64,000 bases of DNA, from positions 1 to 64,000 of the forward strand of contig JARGFU010000027.1 in assembly GCA_029210625.1 (NCBI GenBank), in the 5' to 3' direction. Below, one piece after another: positions 14,741-23,743 of this stretch (positions are counted from its first letter, which is position 1; the number at the start of each line of letters is the position of its first letter). The translations under genes and the position numbers were made by a program. Origin of the DNA: Deltaproteobacteria bacterium. GTDB lineage: Bacteria; Myxococcota; Myxococcia; SLRQ01. The notes beneath the pieces were generated by a model. The model was not told where the DNA came from, made no database searches, and saw only the letters and a list, made by a program, of their open reading frames with translations.

Positions 14741-17719
14741 ATGCGATCGACCACCCTGCTCACCACTCCGATCGTCCTCTTCGGGCTGGCGCTCTCCCTC
14801 TCGGTCTCGGCTTGCAGCTGTGACAACGGGGGCGGCGTCACCAGCACGAACGCGATTCCCACCGTCGACCAGGAGCACCTCGACTTCGGCGACGTAGAGG
14901 TCGGCGGAGCCCGGATCATCGAGCTCGAGCTCTCCAACACCGGGCAGGGCACCCTGAAGGTCGAGAACACCCTCATCACCGGCACGGGCAAGGACTGGTT
15001 CCAGGTCTCGCCCCGCAAGGTGACCCTCGCCACCGGCGGCATCGCCCGGATCGAGGTCACCTTCCAGCCCATCGACGTCGGGGTGGCGGACGCGACGATC
15101 ACCTTCTTCAGCAACTCCCGGGACGTGCCCGAGAAGGTCGTGACCGTGACCGGGCGGGGCTTCATCCCGGCGGTCGCGGTGACGCCCCAGGCCCTCGACT
15201 TCGGGAACGTCATCGTCGAGACGCTCAAGACCCTGAGCATCACCGTCTCCAACACCGGCACCGACGCCGCCGGCGTGCGCCTGCGGCCCCTGACCGGGCA
15301 GTCCGCGGCGCAGTTCGAGATGACGGCGCCGGCGGGCACCTCGGGTGAGGTCTTCCTGCTGGAGGCCGGTAACGAGGCGACCATCGACGTCACCTACTCC
15401 CCCGCGCTCACCGGGAGGCACCTCGCGGCCTTCACCATCGAGCCCTGCGACGCCTGCCAGCCGGTGAACGTGAACCTCTCCGGCGTGGGCATCGAGTCGG
15501 GCCTGGTGGTCGAGCCCGCCTCCATCGACTTCGGCGCGGTGAACCCGGGCTCCACCCTGACCCGGCCCATCACCTTCCGGAACATCGGCAACCGCCAGGT
15601 GCAGATCACCGGCGTGGACCCGGTCAGCCTCACCCAGGGCTCGGCGCCGGACCCCGCCTTCTCGGTCGAGTCCCTCACCCTGCCGATCGTCCTGGACGAG
15701 GGCGACGTCGTGCCGGTGGGCATCACCTTCTCCCCGGGCGACCTCAACAGCCACACCGGCGCCATCGGCTGGTACTCCACCGACCCCAAGAACCCCGAGG
15801 GTCAGGTGGTCGTGGTGGGCCGCGGCGGCGGCCCGGACATCGAGCTGCTGCCTCCCTCGGTGGAGTTCGGGCCGGTCGCCATGGGCGCCCCCCTCACCCG
15901 CCGGGTGATCATCACCAACGTGGGCTTCGAGAACCTGGTCATCTCCGACATCGCGATCCGCGGCTCCACCGACTTCACCATCGTCTCCTCGCCCACCGAC
16001 CTCGTCCTCCCGGTCGGTGACGTGCGCGAGGTGGTGGTGGCCTTCGATCCGACCACCGAGGCCTCGATCGAAGGTGAGCTGGTCGTGTCCTCCAACGACG
16101 CGGACGAGCTCGAGGCCATCGCCGAGCTCCACGGCACCGGCATCGACCTGCCGCCCTGCAGCCCGCTGGTGACGCCGCCGGCCCTCAACTTCGGCAACGT
16201 CGAGCGCAACAAGCGGCGCACCCTGGAGTTCGGGGTGACCAACCCGGCCGGCGCCTCCGACCAGTGCCTGGTCTCGGTGCTCGATCTCACCGGCGACTCG
16301 GATCCCGAGTTCAGCCTGCCCGCCGGCCCCCTCAACGGCATCCTCCTGGATCCGGGCCAGACCCAGCGGGTGGCGGTGGAGTTCATGGCCGCCGACAACG
16401 GCAGCTACCACGGGACGGTCCGCTTCTACGTCTCCGATCCGAGCAACCCCGAGATCGACGTGGCGCTCACCGCCACCGCCCGGGCCGCCGAGATCCTCAT
16501 CGCGCCGGACGACCTCGACTTCGGCGTGATCAAGGTCGGCTGCTCGACCCGCGACCGGCAGTTCTGCGTCTACAACACCGGCTCCACCAACGTGACCCTG
16601 ATGGACCTCACCCTGGTCGAGTCGAGCCCCAACACCGAGTTCTTCTTCATGAGCTTCCCGCCGGGGGTGGGGACGCCCAGCGGCCAGACCATCACGCCGG
16701 GAGGCCAGGCCTGCTTCACGATGAGCTACAAGCCCGTCGATCTGGGTGACGACAGCGCCGCCGTCTACCTCGACATCGCCCAGTTCCCGGATCCCTTCGT
16801 GATCACGGTGACCGGCACCGGCGCCACCGACGCCATCCAGACCGACACCTTCGTGCAGCTGGATCAGCCCGAGGCCGACATCCTCTTCGTCATCGACAAC
16901 TCCTGCTCGATGTACGAGGAGCAGACCGCGCTCTCGACGAACTTCGACTCCTTCATCCGCTTCGCGACCCAGCAGGCCATCGACTACCACATCGCCGCGA
17001 CCACCACCGACACCGGCTCGTCGGGCGAGCAGGGGGCCTTCGTCCCGACGGATGGCTCCCGGGCGCGGATCGTGACCCCGGATCTGACCGACCCCGAGGG
17101 CGTCTTCCGGGCCAACGTCCAGCTCGGCACCAGCGGCAGCGCGACCGAGAAGGGGCTCGAGGCGGGGTACATGGCCCTCTCGGATCCCAAGATCAACGAC
17201 CCGACGGTGAACGGCGGCTTCCTGCGCCCCGACGCCCACCTGGCGGTGATCTTCATCTCCGACGAGCACGACCAGTCGGGCAACGTGGTCGACTTCTACA
17301 TCAACTTCTTCCTGAACATCCGCGGCTTCCGCCGGGCCAACCTCTTCTCGGGCTCCGCCATCGTCGGCCCCTCGCCGGGGGGCTGCAGCGGAGCGGGCGG
17401 CAGCGCCTCCGCCGGTCCGGAGTACATCGACGTCGCCCGCCGCACCGGCGGCGTGGTGGAGTCGATCTGCACCTCCGACTGGTCCAAGGCCCTGGAGAAC
17501 CTCTCCCTGGTGGCCTTCGGCTACAAGAGCCGCTTCTTCCTGAACAACATCCCCGTCCCGGGCACCGTCACGGTCGTCGTCCATCGCCCCGATGGCTCGA
17601 GCTACACCGCGACGGCCTGGGACCTCGACACGGCGACCAACTCGGTCGACTTCGATCCGCTGGCGATCCCCGAGCCGGGCGACACGGTCGAGGTCACCTA
17701 CGAGGTGCAGTGCCTCTGA
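14741..17719 (+). CDS. Surface lipoprotein with six ASH/choice-of-anchor-D repeats and a vWA domain
   Basis: 992 residues. A lipoprotein signal (hydrophobic core, then 'SVSAC' at about residues 22-26) is followed by six ASH-type Ig-like repeats. Each begins with a 'LDFG(D/N)V' strand: residues about 47, 152, 262, 374, 482 and 593. From about 710 a von Willebrand A domain starts ('DILFVIDNSCSM'), with an intact MIDAS D-x-S-x-S. The last 60 residues ('PGTVTVVVHRPDGSSY') form a small beta domain often found behind such vWA modules in myxobacteria. It is probably exported and anchored by lipid in the outer membrane, with metal-dependent adhesion as a plausible role. ATG at 14741 has a modest GAGG site ('cagaggtacctc'). 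No partner is evident beyond the two downstream surface genes. Confidence 0.85.
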   Translation: MRSTTLLTTPIVLFGLALSLSVSACSCDNGGGVTSTNAIPTVDQEHLDFGDVEVGGARIIELELSNTGQGTLKVENTLITGTGKDWFQVSPRKVTLATGGIARIEVTFQPIDVGVADATITFFSNSRDVPEKVVTVTGRGFIPAVAVTPQALDFGNVIVETLKTLSITVSNTGTDAAGVRLRPLTGQSAAQFEMTAPAGTSGEVFLLEAGNEATIDVTYSPALTGRHLAAFTIEPCDACQPVNVNLSGVGIESGLVVEPASIDFGAVNPGSTLTRPITFRNIGNRQVQITGVDPVSLTQGSAPDPAFSVESLTLPIVLDEGDVVPVGITFSPGDLNSHTGAIGWYSTDPKNPEGQVVVVGRGGGPDIELLPPSVEFGPVAMGAPLTRRVIITNVGFENLVISDIAIRGSTDFTIVSSPTDLVLPVGDVREVVVAFDPTTEASIEGELVVSSNDADELEAIAELHGTGIDLPPCSPLVTPPALNFGNVERNKRRTLEFGVTNPAGASDQCLVSVLDLTGDSDPEFSLPAGPLNGILLDPGQTQRVAVEFMAADNGSYHGTVRFYVSDPSNPEIDVALTATARAAEILIAPDDLDFGVIKVGCSTRDRQFCVYNTGSTNVTLMDLTLVESSPNTEFFFMSFPPGVGTPSGQTITPGGQACFTMSYKPVDLGDDSAAVYLDIAQFPDPFVITVTGTGATDAIQTDTFVQLDQPEADILFVIDNSCSMYEEQTALSTNFDSFIRFATQQAIDYHIAATTTDTGSSGEQGAFVPTDGSRARIVTPDLTDPEGVFRANVQLGTSGSATEKGLEAGYMALSDPKINDPTVNGGFLRPDAHLAVIFISDEHDQSGNVVDFYINFFLNIRGFRRANLFSGSAIVGPSPGGCSGAGGSASAGPEYIDVARRTGGVVESICTSDWSKALENLSLVAFGYKSRFFLNNIPVPGTVTVVVHRPDGSSYTATAWDLDTATNSVDFDPLAIPEPGDTVEVTYEVQCL

Positions 17720-17750
17720 CGCCCATCTGGGGCGACCAAGCGAAATAGAA

Positions 17751-17768
17751 CGCCGCTCTCGAGCGGCG
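17751..17768 (+). terminator. Perfect 7-bp hairpin in the 14741/17844 spacer
   Basis: CGCCGCT, loop CTCG, AGCGGCG, 31 bases behind the stop of the vWA lipoprotein gene. No U-run follows. It could be a weak terminator or an RNA-stability hairpin between two surface-protein genes. Confidence 0.35.
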
Positions 17769-17843
17769 AGTGAGGGAGCGCCGGTGTCCCGATCACCCAG
17801 TAGAGGTGGGGGGCGCCGGCGCACCGTTCATGAGGACGAACAC

Positions 17844-20800
17844 ATGAAGCGCCTGCTGACGACTCTCGGCCTGCTCTCGACCCTGGTGATCCCCGCGCTG
17901 GCCACCGCCCAGCCGGACCTCACGGTGAGCAACATCACCTCGGATCCCATGATCTTCTCGGGCCGGGACACGACGGTCACCTTCACCATCACGAACCTCG
18001 GGACGGCGGTGAACCCCTCGACCTTCGAGTTCCGGGTCTACCTCTCGGACAACCGGGTGATCACCCTCAACGATCTCCAGCTCTACGCCGGCTCGCTGCC
18101 CAGCGCGGCGAACGTGCCGGGGACGCCGACGACGCTCACCGTCTCGATCCCCAGCGGGATCAACGAGGGGGGCTACTACCTGGGCGTGATCGTGGACGCC
18201 GGGAGCGTCATCGACGAGCCCAACGAGGTGAACAACGCCCGGAGGGGCGAGCTGATCCAGGTGCGTACGCCCGCCCCGGATCTCACCGCGGCCGAGGTCC
18301 GGATCCCTCCCCTGGGGGCCGCCGGCGAGGCCATCGCCGTGACCTTCACCATGGAGAACCGGGGCAACGAGCCGGCCACCTTCGAGTACGGGGTTTACCT
18401 CTCCCACAACTCGACGATCTCCCCGGAGGACCTGCTGCTCTTCCGCGGTCAGCGGAACCTCACCGCGGGCACCTTCCAGACCCGCTCCGACTACGTCCAC
18501 CTGAGCCCCACGCTGCCCGAGGGCGAGTACTACCTGGGGCTCGTGCTGGATCCCGACGGGCTGGTGCACGAGCTCGATGAGACCAACAACGCCCAGGCCA
18601 GCCCGCTGCCGCTGCAGGTGCTGCGGCCCGAGCTCGCCGTCATCACCACCTTCGTCCCCGAGGCCGTCGTCAGCGTGCCCTTCGACTGGCGCTTCGCGGC
18701 CATCGGCGGCACCGGCAACTACTCCTTCGCGCTGACCAGCGGCAGCCTGCCGCCCGGCCTGGCCCTCGACGGCGCCACCGGTGACGTGACGGGGACCCCG
18801 ACGGCGGCGGGGGAGTACCGCTTCGTCCTCGAGGTGACCTCCGGGGCCCAGTCGGCGGCCACCGGCTACACGATCCTGGTCTCGGAGCCCACCGTCTCCC
18901 TGAGCGTGCTGACCGGCGCCCTGCCGCCGGGCGTGCTCCAGCAGGCCTACTCCACCCGCCTGGCGGCCGTGGGCGGTGCGCCTCCCTACAGCTGGACGGA
19001 GCTCTCCGGGCGCCTCCCTGGCGGCCTGATCCTCTCCCAGGACGGCGTGCTCTCCGGCGCGCCCACCCTGGTGGGCAGCTTCTCCCTCGAGATCGAGGTC
19101 AGCGACGCCCGGGGCGAGATCGCCCGGGTCCTCCTGCCCCTGAAGATCGTGGATCAGGGGATCCTCACCATCACCACCGGCTTCCTGCCGGTGGGCCAGG
19201 TGGAGCAGGCCTACATCGCGGGCTTCGAGGTCGTCGGGGGTGAGCCGCCGATGACCTGGTCCCTCGTGGGCGGCGAGCTGCCCCCGGGGATCGCCCTCGA
19301 GCCCAACGTCGGCATCCTCTCCGGGGCCCCGCTGGGCGCCGGCCGCTATCGCTTCCAGGTGCAGGTCACCGACTCCGGCGGCCTCTTCGACACCAACAAC
19401 TACGTCATCGAGTCGCTCGCCCAGCCCCTCGCCATCGTCACCGCCGAGCTCGATCCGGCCCAGGTTGGCGAGGAGTACGCCCAGAACCTCAACGTCCTCC
19501 CGAGCTCCGGCGAGGGCCCCTTCACCTGGCGGATCCGCTCCGGCGAGGTGCCCGAGGGCCTCGACTTCGACGGAAGCGCGGGCACCATCACCGGCACCCC
19601 GGCCGCGGGCTCGGCGGGGACCTATAACCTGCTGCTCGAGGCGACCGATGTCCGGGGCGCCTTCGGCCGCCGGGCCTTCGTGCTCGAGGTCCGCGACCCC
19701 GCGCTCCAGCAGCGGCTCGCCATGCAGCCCGAGGACAAGGGCTGCTCCAGCGCCTCGGGCGAGGGGCTCCTCGCGCTCGTCGGGATCCTCGCCCTGGGTC
19801 TCCTCCGGCGGCGGCGCCGCGCCGGCGGGCTCCTCCTGCTGGCGGCGGCCCTCGCGCTGCCGGGCGTCAGCCGCGCCCAGGGCAACTACTCGGTCTCCAT
19901 CGTCCCCGAGACCTACGTGGCGGTGAGCGGCGGGACGCCGGTCTCCTTCAGCTCCTCGGACGAGGCCACCACGACCGTGGATCTGCCCTTCGTCTTCAGC
20001 TTCTGGGGCGTGAACTACACCCAGGTCACGATCAGCACCAACGGCTTCGTGGCCTTCGGGGGCAGCACCGGCTCGAACTACAGCAACGACCCGATCCCGG
20101 ACGCCAGCACCCCCAACGGCTTCGTCGCGCTCTTCTGGGACGACCTCGCGGCCGGCTCGGGACAGGTGGTCACGGCCGTGCAGGGCAGCGCGCCGAACCG
20201 GGCCTTCGTCATCGAGTACGCGAACTGGAGCCGCTACGGGGGTGGGAACACCTTCTCGATGAAGCTGCGGCTCTACGAGACGACGAACGTCATCCGGGTG
20301 AGCTACGGCGGGATGAGCGGCACGAGCTCGATGAGCGCCTCGGCCGGCATCGAGAACCAGGCCGGCACGGCGGGGCTCGAGGGCCTGATGTGCACCCCGG
20401 CGTGCACCGCCAGCGCCTGGCCCACCAACATGTCCATCATCTACTCCCGGGATCCCGACATCGCGACCCTCTCGGCCACGGCGCCGACCACGGTCTTCGG
20501 CTCGGTGCCGGCCCAGATCGACGCCGAGATCGCCAACCTGGGCGGAAAGGCCGCCGGACCCTTCGTGGTCGGGGCGCTGCTCTCGAACGACACCACCCTC
20601 GACGCGGCCGACCGCATCCTGAGCGGCCAGGCCGACGTCAACGGGCTCGCGACCGGCGAGGTGAGGCACATCTCCTTCCTGGCCCAGCTGCCGGCCGATC
20701 TGCAGCCCAACGTCACCTACTACCTCTTCGTGGTCGCGAACCTCACCTCCACGGTCCAGGAGGGCGGGCTGACGAACAACACCTACGGCCCCCTCGAGAT

Positions 20801-22364
20801 CCGCTCCGGGCCGCCGACCGCGAACCTGCGGGTTTCGCCGCCCACCGCGAGCCAGGGAACGGCGGCGCCGGGGACCGCCCTGCAGGTCACGCTTCGGATC
20901 GAGAACACCGGCAACCTCGACGCTGCCTCCGACTTCGCGGTCGTGCTCTCCGGCAACTCGGTGATCAGCACCGAGGACCTCGCCCTCGCCTCGGGGACCC
21001 TCTCGCTGGCGCCGCAGGAGGTCGATCAGCGGACGATCTCGGTGACCCTGCCCTCGACCCTCGCCCAGGGGGTCTACTACCTCGGCCTGATCGCCGACAC
21101 CCAGAACACCCTCGACGAACCCGACGAGGCGGACAACGCCGCGGCGAGCCTGGCCACCCTGGGGGTGGTGAGCAACTCGATGATCGTGCTGACCCAGACC
21201 CTGCCCGAGGGCAGGGTGGGGCGGGCCTACGAGGTCTGGCTCGAGGCCGCCGGCGGCAACGGCACCATCACCTGGAGCCTGGCGGGCGGCAGCCTGCCCC
21301 CCGGCATCGCCCTCACCGGCGCCGGCCGGCTCACGGGCACCCCGACCACCGCCGGGGACTACGAGATCCGCTTCCTCGCCAAGAGCGGCGCCCAGGCCGC
21401 GCTGGTGACCCTCCACCTGATGGTGCAGGAGCAGTCCCTGCCCCTGACGGTGGTCACCCAGGCCCTCCCGGACGGCATCTTCGGCTCCGAGTACTCCGTG
21501 CGCCTCACCGCGGTCGGCGGGACGCCGCCCCTGACCTGGGCCCTCTCCTCCGGCACGCTGCCGCCGGGGATGGCCGTCCTGCCCGACGGGATCCTCGGCG
21601 GGCTCTCGGGGAGCGAGGGCGACTTCTCCTTCGGGGTGGCGGTGACCGACGGCGACGGCGCGTCGGCCAGCCGCGACCTCGACCTCCACGTCGCCCAGCC
21701 CGGCAACCTGGTGGTGGTCACCGCCGAGCTGCCCCGGGCCCGTCTGGCCGAGGCCTACGAGGCCTCCCTCCTGGCGGCCGGCGGTACGCCTCCCTACAAG
21801 TGGGCGCTCGACGGCCCCGGGCGGCTGCCGGAGGGGCTCACCCTCGACACCGACGGCCGCCTCTGGGGGACGCCCACCGAGGTCGGCGTCTTCGACATCA
21901 CGGTGCAGGTGCGGGACGATCGCGCTCGCTTCGACACCAACACCCTCTCCCTGACCGTGGGCGCGGACCAGGGGATCACCATCCTCACCGGCCTGCTCCC
22001 CTCGGCGACCTACGAGATCGAGTACCAGGCCCACCTCACGGCCACCGGCGGGCAGACCCCCTACACCTGGTCGATCACCGGCGGCGAGCTGCCTGCCGGT
22101 CTCGATCTGGAGGAGGACGGCCGGATCGTGGGCACCCCCATCGGCGACGGCCAGGAGACCCTCTCGGCCTTCATCGTCGAGGCGGTGGACGCGGCCGGCC
22201 GCCGGGACCTGGCCGGGCTCTCCATCCGGGTCGCCAACGGCCCGGTGGTGCAGCCGCGAGGCGGATGCGATAGCGGGCGCGGCGGCTCCTCGTCGGCGCC
22301 CTTCCTGGCCTTCCTCCTGGTGGGGGTGGCCGCGCTCTTCGGGCGTGGGCGGTTCGGACGATGA
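17844..22364 (+). CDS. Giant fused CARDB / putative-Ig surface protein with internal and terminal MYXO-CTERM-like tails
   Basis: 1506 residues in one open frame. Half one: signal peptide (1-22, 'LATAQ'), two CARDB domains (24-250), four putative-Ig repeats of the 'GLALDGATGDVTGTP' kind (265-625). At 633-662 comes a MYXO-CTERM-like tail: 'GCSSASGEG', hydrophobic, 'RRRRR'. Directly behind it is a signal-peptide-like stretch ending 'GVSRAQ' (about 680). Half two: a nidogen-like beta domain (680-860), two CARDB domains, four more putative-Ig repeats and a second tail 'GGCDSGRGG...RGRFGR'. So the ORF reads like two complete secreted proteins joined without a stop. No ATG, GTG or TTG lies at the junction. 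ATG at 17844 is chosen because the signal peptide starts there. TGA overlaps the next ATG. Confidence 0.85.
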   Translation: MKRLLTTLGLLSTLVIPALATAQPDLTVSNITSDPMIFSGRDTTVTFTITNLGTAVNPSTFEFRVYLSDNRVITLNDLQLYAGSLPSAANVPGTPTTLTVSIPSGINEGGYYLGVIVDAGSVIDEPNEVNNARRGELIQVRTPAPDLTAAEVRIPPLGAAGEAIAVTFTMENRGNEPATFEYGVYLSHNSTISPEDLLLFRGQRNLTAGTFQTRSDYVHLSPTLPEGEYYLGLVLDPDGLVHELDETNNAQASPLPLQVLRPELAVITTFVPEAVVSVPFDWRFAAIGGTGNYSFALTSGSLPPGLALDGATGDVTGTPTAAGEYRFVLEVTSGAQSAATGYTILVSEPTVSLSVLTGALPPGVLQQAYSTRLAAVGGAPPYSWTELSGRLPGGLILSQDGVLSGAPTLVGSFSLEIEVSDARGEIARVLLPLKIVDQGILTITTGFLPVGQVEQAYIAGFEVVGGEPPMTWSLVGGELPPGIALEPNVGILSGAPLGAGRYRFQVQVTDSGGLFDTNNYVIESLAQPLAIVTAELDPAQVGEEYAQNLNVLPSSGEGPFTWRIRSGEVPEGLDFDGSAGTITGTPAAGSAGTYNLLLEATDVRGAFGRRAFVLEVRDPALQQRLAMQPEDKGCSSASGEGLLALVGILALGLLRRRRRAGGLLLLAAALALPGVSRAQGNYSVSIVPETYVAVSGGTPVSFSSSDEATTTVDLPFVFSFWGVNYTQVTISTNGFVAFGGSTGSNYSNDPIPDASTPNGFVALFWDDLAAGSGQVVTAVQGSAPNRAFVIEYANWSRYGGGNTFSMKLRLYETTNVIRVSYGGMSGTSSMSASAGIENQAGTAGLEGLMCTPACTASAWPTNMSIIYSRDPDIATLSATAPTTVFGSVPAQIDAEIANLGGKAAGPFVVGALLSNDTTLDAADRILSGQADVNGLATGEVRHISFLAQLPADLQPNVTYYLFVVANLTSTVQEGGLTNNTYGPLEIRSGPPTANLRVSPPTASQGTAAPGTALQVTLRIENTGNLDAASDFAVVLSGNSVISTEDLALASGTLSLAPQEVDQRTISVTLPSTLAQGVYYLGLIADTQNTLDEPDEADNAAASLATLGVVSNSMIVLTQTLPEGRVGRAYEVWLEAAGGNGTITWSLAGGSLPPGIALTGAGRLTGTPTTAGDYEIRFLAKSGAQAALVTLHLMVQEQSLPLTVVTQALPDGIFGSEYSVRLTAVGGTPPLTWALSSGTLPPGMAVLPDGILGGLSGSEGDFSFGVAVTDGDGASASRDLDLHVAQPGNLVVVTAELPRARLAEAYEASLLAAGGTPPYKWALDGPGRLPEGLTLDTDGRLWGTPTEVGVFDITVQVRDDRARFDTNTLSLTVGADQGITILTGLLPSATYEIEYQAHLTATGGQTPYTWSITGGELPAGLDLEEDGRIVGTPIGDGQETLSAFIVEAVDAAGRRDLAGLSIRVANGPVVQPRGGCDSGRGGSSSAPFLAFLLVGVAALFGRGRFGR

Positions 22365-23626
22365 GCACCAAGAGCGTGAGAGAGGATACGACGGTGACGA
22401 AGCTTCGGATGGTGGGCGCCCTGGGCGCCGTGATGGTGCTCTCGGTGGTGGTGTTCCTGGCCGCGCCCGGCTGCGGCGGCAAGAAGGGCTGCAAGGGCGT
22501 GCGCTGCCCGTCCGGCTCCTTCTGCGCCGAGACGGACGGGCTCTGTCACTGCGGAGGCCCCTCGGGGGCGATCTGCGGGGACGACGAGGCCTGCGATCCC
22601 CTCGCCGGGGTCTGCCGGGCGCCGAGCAGCGCCTGCGACGCGGTCTCCTGTGGCGCGGGCGAGGCCTGCGACGCCACCGACGGCCAGTGCAAGTGCGGCG
22701 GCTCCGGGGGCGCCACCTGCGGCACCGGGGAGGTCTGCGAATCGGCCAGCGGCACCTGCGTCGTGCCGGCGCGATGCACCAGCGTGGTCTGCGCGCCGGG
22801 CGAGCACTGCCACCCCGGCTCGGGGCTCTGTCACTGCGGCCCGGCCGAGTGCGGGATCGGCGAGCGCTGCGAGGACGGGGCCTGCACCCCGGACCTCTGC
22901 TTCGGCGTCGCCTGCTCCGGCGGAAACGTCTGCGATCCCACCGACGGCCGCTGCCGCTGCGGCGTGGCCGGCGGTCCGGTCTGCGGCGGCTCGGAGACCT
23001 GCGATCCGGACACCGCCAGCTGTGTCCCCGCGGCCAGCTGCCTCGGAGTCGAGTGCACACCGGGCACCGCCTGCGATCCGGCCGACGGCGTCTGCAAGTG
23101 CGGCGGCCTCGGGGGCGAGGCCTGCCTCTCCGACCAGAGCTGCGACCTCTCCGCCTTCCTCTGCGTCGGGGGCGATCCCTGCGTGAACGTCACCTGCTCC
23201 GCCGGGACCACCTGCGATCCCGAGGACGGGATGTGCCGCTGCGGCGGTCAGGGTGGACCCACCTGCACGGAGGGGGAGCGCTGCGTCTTCCTGGGGGGCA
23301 TCGATCCCTTCTGCAGCGCCGCCTGTTCGCCGGCCTTCCCCGACTGCATCGACGAGACCGAGGCCTGCTACTACTCGGTCGGCCTGGACGAGACCTTCTG
23401 CCTCGCCGAGGGCGAGGGGCTGGTGGACGCCTTCTGCGCCGCCGCCGCGGACTGCGCCTCGGGTCTCCACTGCATGGTCGAGGGCACCGGCGCCGGCACC
23501 TGCCTCTACTACTGCGATCCCGGCGCTTCCTATCCGCAGCCGGGCTCCTGTGGGGTCGGGTACTACTGCGACTCGGTCTTCACCCAGCAGCCCTCGCTGG
23601 GGGTCTGCCGGAACGCCAGCGGCTGA
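22361..23626 (+). CDS. Cysteine-rich repeat lipoprotein
   Basis: 421 residues. After an N-terminal hydrophobic segment (about 17-35) and 'AAPGC' (probable lipid attachment) come at least seven Cys-rich units of about 40 residues, with the pattern C-x-x-G-x-x-C-D-P-x-x-G-x-C-x-C-G-G. These resemble the EGF-like or 'dickkopf-type' repeats common in myxobacterial surface proteins. The last 110 residues have a different Cys pattern ('CYYSVGLDETFC', 'CDPGASYPQPGSC'). The periplasmic or surface location would allow disulfides. The ATG at 22361 overlaps the previous stop (ATGA); a GTG at 22394 or ATG at 22409 would give a more standard signal peptide. No enzymatic residues seen. Confidence 0.8.
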   Translation: MSTKSVREDTTVTKLRMVGALGAVMVLSVVVFLAAPGCGGKKGCKGVRCPSGSFCAETDGLCHCGGPSGAICGDDEACDPLAGVCRAPSSACDAVSCGAGEACDATDGQCKCGGSGGATCGTGEVCESASGTCVVPARCTSVVCAPGEHCHPGSGLCHCGPAECGIGERCEDGACTPDLCFGVACSGGNVCDPTDGRCRCGVAGGPVCGGSETCDPDTASCVPAASCLGVECTPGTACDPADGVCKCGGLGGEACLSDQSCDLSAFLCVGGDPCVNVTCSAGTTCDPEDGMCRCGGQGGPTCTEGERCVFLGGIDPFCSAACSPAFPDCIDETEACYYSVGLDETFCLAEGEGLVDAFCAAAADCASGLHCMVEGTGAGTCLYYCDPGASYPQPGSCGVGYYCDSVFTQQPSLGVCRNASG

Positions 23627-23639
23627 TCCCGCGAGGGCG

Positions 23640-23661
23640 GCCCCGCGCCGATCGGGGCTTT
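23640..23661 (+). terminator. Intrinsic terminator after the Cys-rich lipoprotein gene
   Basis: GCCCCG (23640-23645), 7-base loop, CGGGGC (23653-23658), then TTT. It lies 14 bases behind the stop codon and ends the surface-protein unit that starts at 14741. Confidence 0.5.
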
Positions 23662-23675
23662 ACAGAGGCCGCCCT

Positions 23676-23705
23676 TTGCGGTTGATTGACTTGCCAATCA
23701 ATAAT
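23676..23705 (+). promoter_or_regulatory. Promoter with overlapping operator for the acyl-CoA dehydrogenase gene
   Basis: TTGCGG (23676-23681), 18 bp, AATAAT (23700-23705) is a plausible promoter in the only AT-rich patch here. A perfect 7-bp inverted repeat TTGATTG-N6-CAATCAA (23682-23688 and 23695-23701) fills the spacer and touches the -10. Operators of this size and position upstream of fatty-acid genes are typically bound by TetR-family repressors, but no regulator gene is in the window. Confidence 0.5.
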
Positions 23706-23708
23706 TGA

Positions 23709-23730
23709 CCGGCGGGAAGCAGCCCGCCGG
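23709..23730 (+). other. Leader hairpin directly before the acyl-CoA dehydrogenase ribosome binding site
   Basis: CCGGCGGG, loop AAGCAG, CCCGCCGG: a perfect 8-bp stem. It is followed immediately by GGGAGG and, nine bases later, the ATG at 23744. It would lie at the start of the mRNA and could stabilise it or modulate translation. Confidence 0.45.
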
Positions 23731-23743
23731 GGGAGGCAAGATC

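Noticed and set aside
14726-17824. Long minus-strand open frame opposite the ASH/vWA lipoprotein gene
   Set aside because: Same shadow effect; Val/Gly/Asp/Arg-rich without motifs, whereas the plus strand holds six clear repeats and a MIDAS motif.
17793-23060. Very long open frame on the minus strand opposite the surface-protein genes (over 1700 codons)
   Set aside because: It spans two real plus-strand genes with signal peptides and domains, is dominated by Arg/Gly/Pro/Ala, and has no recognisable domain. It is a by-product of GC-rich codon usage.
23705-23743. TTG start giving a 394-residue acyl-CoA dehydrogenase
   Set aside because: The added residues overlap the leader hairpin and ribosome binding site, and the family begins at the later ATG.
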